Of a stretch of DNA of 64,000 nucleotides, positions 1-11,100 are shown one piece after another (position 1 is the first letter of the stretch; the number at the start of each line of letters is the position of its first letter). The DNA lies in contig NC_073633.1 in the NCBI RefSeq assembly GCF_029407905.1, forward strand, positions 25,806,501 through 25,870,500. Reading direction: 5' to 3'. A program made the position numbers and the translations under genes. This DNA comes from Bubalus kerabau. Lineage: Eukaryota; Chordata; Mammalia; Artiodactyla; Bovidae. The notes beneath the pieces were generated by a model that was not told where the DNA came from, made no database searches, and saw nothing but the letters and a program-made list of their open reading frames with translations.

Positions 1-2355
1 ATTTAGCTTTGGAGTACAGAATGAAGCAGGGCAAAGGCTAATAGAGTTTTGCCAAGAGAACGCACTGGTCATAGCAAACACCCTCTTCCAAAAACACAGG
101 AGAAGACTCTATACATGGACATCACCAGATAGCCAACACTGAAATCAGATTGATTATATTCTTTGCACCCAAAGATAGAGAAGCTCTATACAGTCAGCAA
201 AAACAAGACCGGGAGCTGACTGTAGCTCAGATTATGAACTCCTTATTGCCAAATTCATACTTAAATTGAAGAAAGTGGGGAAAACCACTAGACCATTTAG
301 GTATGACCTAAAACAAATCCCTTATGATTATACAGTGGAAGTGTGAAATAGATTTAAGGGACTAGATCTGATAGACAGAGTGCCTGATGAACTATGGACT
401 GAGGTTCGTGACGTTGTACAGGAGACAGGGATCAAGACCATCTCCAAGAAAAAGAAATGCAAAAAAGCAAAATGGCTGTCTGAGGAGGCCTTACAAATAG
501 CTATGAAAAAAAGCAAAACCAAAGGAGAAAAGAAAAGATATACCCATTTGAATGTGGAGTTCCAGAGAATAGTAAGGAGAGATAAGAAAGCCTTCCTCAG
601 CAATCAATGAAAATAGAGGGAAACAATAGAATGGGAAAGACTAGAGATCTCTTCAAGAAAATTAGAGATACGAAGGGAACATTTCATGCAAAGATGGGCT
701 CGATAAAGGACAGAAAAGGTATGGACCTAACAGAAGCAGAAGATATTAAGAAGAGGTGGCAAGAATACACAGAAGAACTGTACAAAAAAGATCGTTACCA
801 GATAATCCCAGATAATCACGTTGGTGTGATCACTCATCTAGAGCCAGACATCCTGGCATGTGAAGTCAAGTGGGCCTTAGGAAGCATCACTATGAACAAA
901 GCTAGTGGAGGTGATGGAATTGCAGTTGAGCTATTTCAAATCCTAAAAGATGATGCTGGGAAAATGCTGCACCCAATATGCCAGCAAATTTGGAAAACTC
1001 AGCAGTGGCCACAGGACTGGAAAAGGTCAGTTTTCATTCCAATCCCAAAGAAAGGCAATGCCAAAGAATGCTCAAACTACCGCACAATTGCACTCATCTC
1101 ACACACTAGTAAAGTAATGCTCAAAATTCTCCAAGCCACACTTCAGCAATACGTTAACCGTGAACTTCCAGATGTTCAAGCTGGTTTTCGAAAAGGCAGA
1201 GGAACCAGAGACCAAATTGCCAACATCCGCTGGATCATCGAAAAAGCAAGAGAGTTTCAGAAAAATATCTATTTCTGCTTTATTGACTATGCCAAAGCCT
1301 TTGACTGTGTGAATCACAATAAACTGTCGAAAATTCTGAAAGAGATGGGAATACCAGACCATCTGACCTGCCTCTTGAGAAACCTGTATGCAGGTCAGGA
1401 AGCAACAGTTAGAACTGAACATGGAACAGCAGACTGGTTCCAAATAGGAAAAGGAGTATGTCAAGGCTGTATATTGTCACCCTGCTTATTTAACTTCTAT
1501 GCAGAGTACATCATGAGAAACGCTGGGCTGGAAGAAGCACAGGCTGGAATCAAGATTGCCGGGAGAAATATCAATAACCTCAGATATGCAGATGACACCA
1601 CCCTTATGGCAAAAAGTGAAGAAGAACTAAAAAGCCTCTGGATGAAAGTGAAAGAGGAGAGTGAAAAAGTTGGCTTAAAGCTCAACATTCAGAAAACTAA
1701 GATCATGGTATCAGGTCCCGTCACTTCATGGCAAATAGATGGGGAAACAGTGGAAACAGTGGCTGAGTTTATTTTTGAGGGGCTCCAAAATTACTGAAGA
1801 TGGCGATTGTAGCCATGAAATTAAAAGACACTTACTCCTTGGAAGGAAAGTTATGACCAACCTATGACCAACCTAGACAGCATATTAAAAAGCAGAGACA
1901 TAGTCTAGTCAAGGCTACTGTTTTTCCAGTAGTCATGTATGGATGTGAGAGTTGGACTATAAAGAAAGCTGAGCGCCGAAGAACTGATGGTTTTGAACTG
2001 TGGTGTTGGAGAAGACTCTTGAGAGATCCTTGAGAGATCCAACCAGTCCATCGTAAGGAAGATCATTCCTGGGTGTTCATTGGAAGGACTGATGTTGAAG
2101 CTGAAACTCCAATACTTTGGCCACCTGATGTGAAGAGCTGATTCATTGGAAAAGACCCCGATGCTGGGAAAGATTGAGGGCAGGAGGAGAAGGGGATGAC
2201 AGAGGAGGAGATGGTTGGATGGTATCACCAACTCAATGGACATGGGTTTGGGTAGACTCCGGGAGTTGGTGATGGACAGGGAGGCCTGGTGTGCTGCAGT
2301 TCATGGAGTCTCAAAGAGTCGGACATGACTGAGCAACTGAACTGAACTGAATTGA
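1..2355 (+). mobile_element. BovB (RTE-type) LINE, cut off on the left by the window
   Basis: Non-LTR retrotransposon of the BovB family. The visible part covers the end of the endonuclease/linker region, the reverse transcriptase and the complete 3' end. Translated segments contain the RT core with a YADD box at 1585-1596. The 3' end finishes in the ACTGA-type short tandem repeat characteristic of BovB tails (about 2336-2355). It lies in the RNF212B intron or downstream sequence, antisense to that gene. The frame is broken near 600-610 and again near 1770-1800, so this copy cannot make a complete ORF2 protein. The 5' extent is unknown. Confidence 0.95.
607..1797 (+). pseudogene. BovB ORF2 reverse-transcriptase fragment (396 codons open)
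   Basis: This is the longest open frame in the window, 396 codons. It encodes the linker and RT palm/fingers of BovB: an FxxIDYAKAFD motif (first catalytic Asp region, about residues 222-232), a GVCQGCILSP block (about 282-291) and the YADD catalytic box at residue 327. Upstream, 380-610 is the same protein in another frame, separated by a small deletion around 605-610. Downstream, the integrase-like C-terminal text continues in another frame after about 1775. It is therefore a decayed retroelement protein, not a host gene. Its ATG is an internal Met, not a true start. Confidence 0.9.
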
Positions 2356-2701
2356 AGAAGCCAGATACTCTTCAGGCTAACATAATTGATATCTAGTTAA
2401 TCTTCTTTTAGATCTAACTTCTACTGCCATCTTGTGGCAATTAAAAAAAACCGAAGTCAATTACTCAGAAGTTCTATCTCCTGACCAGAGGGTTTCAAAG
2501 ACTTCCTATTACTCAAGTTTCAATTTTCTCCTTATCAGTTTGAGAACAGAAATATTATTCAAAAGTAGTGTCTGGATACCTGGGATCACTGTATAGAGAA
2601 AAAGGAAGTAAAATGGCATTATATTATGCATAGAAAACCCGAAATCTGCTGGTAGTTTTACAGAATATGTTGGTTTCTTAAAACTTTTTTCTCCCCCTTA
2701 C
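2356..2701. other. RNF212B intronic sequence
   Basis: Non-coding, moderately AT-rich DNA between the BovB 3' end and the leftmost RNF212B exon. No repeat family or further exon was recognised here; the remaining RNF212B 3' exons must lie left of the window. Confidence 0.5.
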
Positions 2702-2750
2702 CAGTAAAAGAATCCCTTGGAGTGCTCCTTCCCTGAAGACCTCTGGCTCC
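2702..2750 (-). CDS. RNF212B: RNF212B coding exon 10 (last in window)
   Basis: 49 bases, residues 196-211 plus one base. Encodes GARGLQGRSTPRDSFT, which closely matches the remembered human segment. The acceptor is a pyrimidine tract ending CAG; the donor is GTAAGG. It ends in phase 1 and needs another exon beyond the left edge. Confidence 0.9.
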
Positions 2751-5700
2751 CTGAGGGAAAAATAACAGGAAATATATCCTGATTCTCTGGCTTCCATATT
2801 TCATGCTACGTATACATTGAAGAATATGTTGTTCTCCCAGAGTGGGTAGTACACAGGTCCAAGAAAGACCCACATTTTAATCCTTCCAAAATGAACATGA
2901 TGGACACTGTTAATGTGGCCCACTATTTTCACCTCTATTCATTCCAAGCTATGAATCAGGTCTGCTTCTAATATCAGGTCTGCATTGCCAAAAGAAAGAC
3001 AATTCATGCCAAAACCAATCAGTTTAATATTCTTGCTTTAATCTTGGCTTCCATTTAGCATTAGAAATCTCAGTCTGGAAAGACAATGTAAACATTACTT
3101 ACTTGTCCCAAGTTACTAAAGCCAGCCATTCTATAAGGGGTAGACTCCACTGAGGAGGACCGACTGTATGAAGTGAAACAAAAACGAAAAGCAAATAAAG
3201 CTGGTATTAAACTTTTATAAAGTCTCCTCAGTCCCTATCTCAGCCACATCTAGGCATTTCTTTCATCTTCCATCTTCTCCCAACAGTTTTAATGTTTCTG
3301 TGTAGCTTTCTACTCACCTGACCACTTGGCTACTATGCTGAGAAATGGGTCGTGGAGTAACTAAAAGGGAATAAAACGGAGGATGAAAAGTTGCCATTAA
3401 TGGTGTGCCCTGTTTTGCCTAGCCTGTCTGTTGCAAGTCAGTATCTGCGAGTTTGGCCTTTCCATATCATACATAATAGGAAAATCACATTATACTTTCT
3501 GAGAGGAAATTATCTTCCTTATGGTTCATAGTTTATGAAAAAGGATATTCATTTATCTCACGGTTATATTTGGGCAAAACACGGTCTCTACCTGACTGAG
3601 ATGGAGAAGTGATGCCCACTGGTCGAGGTGTGTTTAACCTGCAAGGAAGAAAAAAAACAAAGGCAGTTCTAATCTCTGTAAGCAGAACTTAGTGCCTGCC
3701 ACCTTAGAGGATCAATCACACCATTTATTTATAAAAATAATAGCCTCCTCCCTGAGCATAGTGGAAGCAAGTTTTCCATATGGATCTCCTTGGCTCTCCA
3801 ATTCCCTAAATGAAATCTTCTCCACTTCTCTATTCCCAGTAATAGAAGTTCTGAAGTCCTTTCATCCTTCCCTTAGTGCTTTACCAGATACTCTCAACTT
3901 TATGTACATCTATCCACCCATTTACACACCCACCATTCCCTCACTCCCTCCATCCCCTCTTCCATCTATCCACAAGCATTTATTTAGTGCTCATGTATCT
4001 TAGATCCTGAGGTTACAAAGATAACTAGAATGTGGTTTCTATTTTTGAGAGGCTTAGTGGTAGAGACAATTAAAAAAGCAATGTTAAATGTAATAATGGG
4101 TGTATTAGAAGTACAGAGTATGCTAGAACATTAGAGTTTAGCTTCTGTGAATCAACAGCCATGCTTTTTTAATCCATCAATACAGAGCTGATACTAAAAA
4201 TATTTAATGATTGGTAGGGTACAGACATTTATAATTAGAAAAACTGGTGATGTACATCCAGCACCTAACACAGTACATCACAAACAATAGGCAATTAATG
4301 AATATTTATTGAACAAATGAATAATAGAACATCTAACTCTGCCTAGTAGTCTTGACAGAGGAAATGACACATGAGTTGAATTTTGAAGGATGAGTAGAAT
4401 TTCGTAAGATGACGGTCAAGGGTGAGCACTGCATTCAAGATTTTACATCAGTGCTTTTCAGTGAGTAACTCTTTCATGGAGAAGTGAAAGATAAATCCAT
4501 AAACCATTTCCTCCACCTCAGAGCCCACATAAGAGTTAGAGCCAAGTGTCAAGAAAGGATTGATAGTTTCAAAGAGGGAAGCTATGGCGCCTGATAAAAC
4601 TGACCTGCTTCCTTGGTACCAACTTGGAGATTCCTGTAGGTGAAAAAAATGGGGGTGAAGGAAGCTTTAGCTCAAGAGTCCCCATCAATGGATCTTACTT
4701 GTCAGATAACTAAGCTGCAATGTCTTCTAGTTGTGGTTACTAAGATTTCCAATAGAAGAAAACAGCTGCAGTGTTTCCTTAAAAACACTTAGCTTTAGGG
4801 GAAGAAAATTTTAGTCTCTCTTCACAAAAACACATTGGGAATCCTGAAGACTGATATACATGGAGAAATATAGAGAATCTATGGAGAGAGAAAGGAAAAT
4901 ATAAGAGTAAGATCAAAAGGCACGCTATATAAACACAAAGAACACTATTGGGAAGAGAGAAATGTCTAGGAAATAGAGTTTGATGGAGAAGAAGGGTCTT
5001 GAGTGCCTTGGGATTCTTGAAGAGAAATTTTAAGTTACAACAGATAACTCTTCTGTAAAAGAGCTTCCCCATGTGCCATGTCATGATTCACTGATGTTCG
5101 AGATGGGTTACCACTGTGCTAAATTTTGTCCTCTCATCCCTTCAAGGTCTTCTGTGGCCTTGTCCATTTACTACAGTTATGTTTATTTTACAAACATTAT
5201 CAATTAATACCTGCCATGGAAAACTATCCTATTCAGTCAGCTAGACAGATGGGCAAAATAGAGGAGAAAATAATAGTATGGAAAATCTATTTTATTCACC
5301 TTCATGATGGCTTGAAATTTCTTCAGTTCTCCATTCTCTTTCCTTAAGACTGACAGCTCTCTAGGCAAAAGATGGAAACGGTGAGCTTCAGCAGGTCAGT
5401 GGAATAAAAAAATTCCTGGTTTTTATTACCATCAAATCTAGTTAATGCTTCCAGAGAGATGTTTGCCACTATACAAGATAATTCTGACAGAGACCTAGTG
5501 ATTCAGGTCAGCAATGGCAGGGTTTTGGTGGTGAGAAGAACCAGGTGGAGAAAATAAGCATCATTTGGTATGGTTTCAGAGTCTTTTATACAGAATTGCA
5601 TCTCTTCTCCACATGCACCCCTGGCCTGAAGATGTCTGAACATTTCTGTCAGGGATTCCATCTTTTAGCTTAAGACTTCCAAAACACATCCTCCTACACG

Positions 5701-8156
5701 TAACATTTTAAATGCTATCTCCCATCATTATTACTGTGAAAAAGCCATGTCTGATTTCTCTGAAGAAGCAGTTTTTGACAGATGGAAGTAAAAGAGGAAA
5801 GCTATAAAGAGGGAAGAAAGAGAAAAAGAAAATGGAGACTGAGGGAACAAAATTCTGTACTGAACTTACCCAAGACAAACATAAACACACATGAAGCAAT
5901 GTTCAGGCTTTGGAACCATAAGGATATACAGGCTCTAGCTTCTCTGGAAAGGGCTCTTGGGTGACCCGATTTGTCACTTACTTGTCCTGGTTGGTCAGTG
6001 TTTGCTGTGACTCCTGCATGGCTGCTTCTAACTCTGTAATTCTGTGCTTATAAAAGGCGATGAGGAGATCTGTTTGTTTCTTCTGGAAACTCCACACCTA
6101 CTAGGGAAAAACAGGCCTTTGACATACAACCTCATAACTCCTTTCCCCTTACTTCCAGCAACAAACAGGAATTCTTCAATTCATACTCTATTACTGATTG
6201 TTTTCTTCTGGAGCATCTGACCTAATTCGAGATTCCCCAAAACTAGGGAAAGCCAAAGCTTTATATTTCCAGAATAACACCTTCCTAATATCTTAATGAG
6301 AATACTGACACAGATAAACCCTTTTAAAATATAACCATTCATCATGAGCAAGAAGCGTGACAACTAACAACAAAAAAAGTTTCCAAGTTTAGAATTGGTT
6401 CTGACCTTACTTGTTTACAATTAGTTTGGACTCAGCTTCCACATTCCTAGATACTGGAGAGCACTGGTAACCAATTTACTTTCCCTAAGATACATAGAGA
6501 TACTTCCAGGCTGTTTATACTGCTACAGTAGACGGCAAAGAGACACAGACGGAGATGACTTTTCCTGAATATTATTTCTGGGCATGGCAAATAATTTTAC
6601 CTTTTGTTTTCATTCACCATTTGATGTACTGATGTGCCCATCATGGGATTACTGAATCAGATCAAAAGTTAATATTTAGAAAGCGTTTTAGCTTTGTCAG
6701 GCTGTACTTTTGAATACACAGCAGTATTTATGTCTCATCTGTTTCCTACCTATTCAAGCCATAAACCCTTTGTCTGAGTTCCTTCCTAGAGCTGGTAGTT
6801 TTGGCCATAAACTTTTCATTCTCGTCTAATTTGCAAATTGCTTTTGCTACCTTACTAAAGAATTCTATTTCCGAATCTATACAGTCTCCAGACTCAATTT
6901 TCTACTCAAAAACAAACTAAACTAATTCTATATAGACAAGAACTCACTGTAGTCTATTTTTGAAATTGTTATTATTTCCAATAAAAGTAAAAACATATTC
7001 AGTTTAGAAAATTTGAATAACGCAGAAGCAGAAAAAAAGGCACTCACTCCTGAGAGTCATCTAAAACGGCAAAGGATTAGGAAGAAATAGATACTACAGG
7101 TAGATATAATATATAGCCAAAAGACAGTACCCCAAACATCCTAACCTACTCTTGGGATCAGTTTCTGATAAAATTGTTAGCCATCAGGCTTGGGCCAAGA
7201 AAGCCCAAGTCTTTCTCTAGACGGGTTACTCCTCCCCTAGTCCTGTGTGAAGGGGGAACAGACCCTCCCCTACTGTGGAATTCCAGGGGACAAGACTAGA
7301 CTATTGGGGGAACCTTTTGCCTAGGGCTAAGTAGGCCTGCTTCACATACTTACCCAAAAAAACTAACACCCAAACCTCAGATCTGACCATTCCAAGAGAA
7401 AGAAAGATCACTCAGTAAACAACCATCAGTAAAAAAAATTAGAGGAGAGAACAAGTGATTTTTCCCAAAGCTAGAGTACAAATGTTTGATCTATTTCAAA
7501 TATATCTACTAAAGGAGATTCTAAACTCAGTAATGAATCTCAGTATTTTACAAATCTCAAATGTGAGCAAATTCATTATTCTGTCTCATTCAAATCCTTC
7601 AGCCTCATACGAAGGTTATAGATTCTTTAGGACAAGTTTTGCCTACTTGTTTATAGTTGGGATAATTTTATTCATATAATAACAGAGCAGATAGTAACAA
7701 AAGTAGTTCTGTTGATAACATTAAACACTGTATAAAGCCAAGTGTTAAATATTGTTTATTTCCTTGGAACAATGCATGGAACTACCTACTTTAATACTCA
7801 GATTCCTTTCCTGTGTCTTCATATTAGGACCAGGTAAAGGCATCATGGTCTTCTCATGCTCTGGATTCCCACTCCTTTTAGAATTGATAACATGGGACAT
7901 AATTTTTGTTTACTGTAGAGTATTTTTTAAATTTCAGTTCTGAATTAGATCCAGTTAATGCCAAGAGGCTGGAAAAAGTAAGGAAGAAACCACTGAAAGA
8001 TACTGAGAGAGTCACCATACAGAAGTAAAGGTGAGCTCATTGGTTTCTTAAGATAAGACATATGATTCAATGTGGGTGTGCATATTATTGCCTTAATTGA
8101 AAATTGCATTTTGTCTCATAAAATGTATTTTGGAAATGAATAGTAGCTTGACCAGC

Positions 8157-8187
<31 letters not shown>

Positions 8188-11100
8188 ATGCTAAATAATG
8201 GCTTCCCTAATTTTTACTTTTAAATGTCATTTTTTTTTTTAGTTGAAGATTTATATTCCCATGCAATTTTAATGCTTTGAATATTTGTACAAGAGTTGCT
8301 AAGTTTAAAAAATTTACTTTAAAAGCATTGGTAGGGACTTCCCTGCTGGTCCAGTGGCTAAGACTTCACGTTTCTAATGCAAGGAGCCCAGGTTCAATCC
8401 CCGGTGAGGGAACTAGATTTCACATGCCACAACTTAGAGTTTGCATGTCACAACGAAGATCAAAGATCCGAAGAGCCACAACTAAGACTGCTGCTGCTGC
8501 TGCTGCTGCTAAGTCACTTCAGTCGTGTCCGACTCTGTGCGACCCCATAGACAGCAGCCCACCAGGCTCTGCCATCCCTGGGATTCTCCAGGCAAGAATA
8601 CTAGAGTGGGTTGCCATTTCCTTCTCCAATGCAGGAAAGTAAAAAGCAAAAGTGAAGTCACTCAGTCCTTAGCGACCCCATGGACTGCAGCCTACTAGGC
8701 TCCTCCGTCCATGCGATTTGCCAGGCAAGAATACTGGAGTGGGTTGCCAGTGCCTTCTCCTGGGCTCAGCCAAATAAATAAATTTAGCTCAGCTGGTAAA
8801 CAATCCACCTGCAATGTGGGAGACCCTGGTTCGATTCCTGGGTCAGGAAGATCCGCTGGAGAAGGGATAGGCTACTCACTCCAATATTCTTGGGTTTCCC
8901 TGGTGACTGAGCTGGTAAAGAATCTGCCCGCAATGCAGGAGACCCAGGTTCAAACCCTGGGTTGGGAAGATCCCAGTATTCTGGCAAGGAGAATCCCATG
9001 GACTCTGTAGTCCATGGGTTGCAAAGAATCGAACACGACTAAGCAACTTTCACTTTCATATAAAAAAAATTGGTAAATTCACTATCTATCTTAGGTACTC
9101 AAAATTTATTAGTTTCCCTTATCCATCTTTGGTGAAATTGACTCCCTTGTTCCTTAATACCTACAGGTCTTAGGTGGTGTTGTTGTTGTTGTTTTTTGGC
9201 CATGCCATGTGGCATGTTAGACCTTAGTTTCCCCTGCAGTATAAGCTCAGAATTTAACCAACAGACCACCAGGGAATTCCCATAAGTTTGAATTATATCT
9301 TAAGGTAATCATATAGTTGAGAAATGTAAATTTATCCTTTCCAAGTATTCAGCTAAAAAAAAATGAGACGACAGAATTAAAATATCAGCATCTTGCAACT
9401 CAGTGAACTAATGAATCAATGTAAAGTTCATCAATTTCTACCATCACACAAAATGAGAGACAGAAAATCATTACATACCTCTTGGTAGAACACAGCACTG
9501 CTGTAAGTAGTCTTGTCTCATCCCCTCCCCTCAACTTTAATGATTCTGATTAAGCCTAAATAACTATTAACTTAGAGAAAATATAGAGCACAAACAAACA
9601 TATTAAATGACTCCAGGTAGATACAGTGTGCAAAATCCATGCTATGAACAGCCTTACAGCACAAAAGACCATTTTCTTCAACAATAGTAAAAAAGAAACG
9701 AGAGGAAACTTACAGTATAAAATAACCTTAAGAGACAAAATAGTCAACTCAGTTATATAGAGTTCATTGAAACCAATTAAAAGTTTTAAAATAATTATGA
9801 GACACTGAGGTAAACTTCCAAACTCATTCTATGAGGCCACCATCACCCTAATACCAAAACCTGACAAAAATGCCACACAAAAAAAGAAAACTACAGGCCA
9901 ATATCACTGATGAACATAGATGCAAAAATCCTTAACAAAATTCTAGCAAACAGAATCCAACAACATATTAAAAAGATCATACATCATGACCAATTGAGCT
10001 TTATCCCAGGGATGCATAGATTCTTCAAGATCCACAAATCAATCAATGTAATACACCACATTAACAAATTGAAATACAAAAACATATGATTATCTCAATA
10101 GATGCAGAGAAAGCCTTTGACAAAATTCAACATTCATTTATGATAAAAACCCTCCAGAAAGCAGGAATAGAAGGAACATACCTCAACATAATAAAAGCTA
10201 TATATGACAAACCCACAGCAAACATTATCCTCAATGGTGAAAAATTGAAAGCATTTCCCCTAAAGTCAAAAACAAGACAAGGGTTCCCACTCTCATCACT
10301 ACTATTCAACATAGTTTTGGAAGTTTTGGCCACAGCAATCAGAGCAGAAAAAGAAATAAAAGGAATCCAGATTGGAAAAGAAGAAGTAAAACTCTCACTG
10401 TTTGCAGATGACATGAGCCTCTACATAGAAAACCCTAAAGACTCCACCAGAAAATTACCAGAGCTAATCAATGAATATAGTAAAGCTGCAGGATATAAAA
10501 TCAACACACAGAAATCCCTTGCATTCCTATACACTAACAATGAGAAAACAGAAAGAGAAATTAAGGAAACAATTCCATTCACCATTGCAACGAAAAGAAT
10601 AAAATACTTAGGAATATATCTACAAGCGCTAAATGCTGGAGAGGGTGTGGAGAAAAGGCAACCCTCTTACACTGTTGGTGGGAATGCAAACTAGTACAGC
10701 CACTATGGAGAACAGTGTGGAGATTCCTTAAAAAACTGGAAATAGAACTGCCATATGACCCAGCAATCCTATTGTTGGGCATACACACCAAGGAAACCAG
10801 AATTGAAAGAGACATGTGTACCCCAATGTTCACTGAAGCACTGTTTATAATAGCCAGGACATGGAAGCAACCTAGATGTCCATCAGCAGATGAATGGATA
10901 AGAAAGCTGTGGTACATATACACAATGGAGTATTACTCAGCCATTAAAAAGAATACATTTGAATCAGTTCTAATGAGGTGGATGAAACTGGAGCCTATTA
11001 TACAGAGTGAAGTAAGCCAGAAAGAAAAACACCAATACAGTATACTAACACATATATATATGGAATTTAGAAAGATGGTAACGATAACCCTATATGTGAG

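Noticed and set aside
607..1797. Long reverse-transcriptase open frame considered as a host gene or retron/DGR-type system
   Set aside because: It is BovB LINE sequence by linker and YADD context, is frameshifted on both sides and continues into the BovB 3' end.
8335..9062. tRNA genes, because of B-box-like GGTTCGATCCC sequences here and in many SINEs
   Set aside because: These are tRNA-derived SINE heads (CHR, Bov-tA) without a foldable complete tRNA and with SINE bodies attached.
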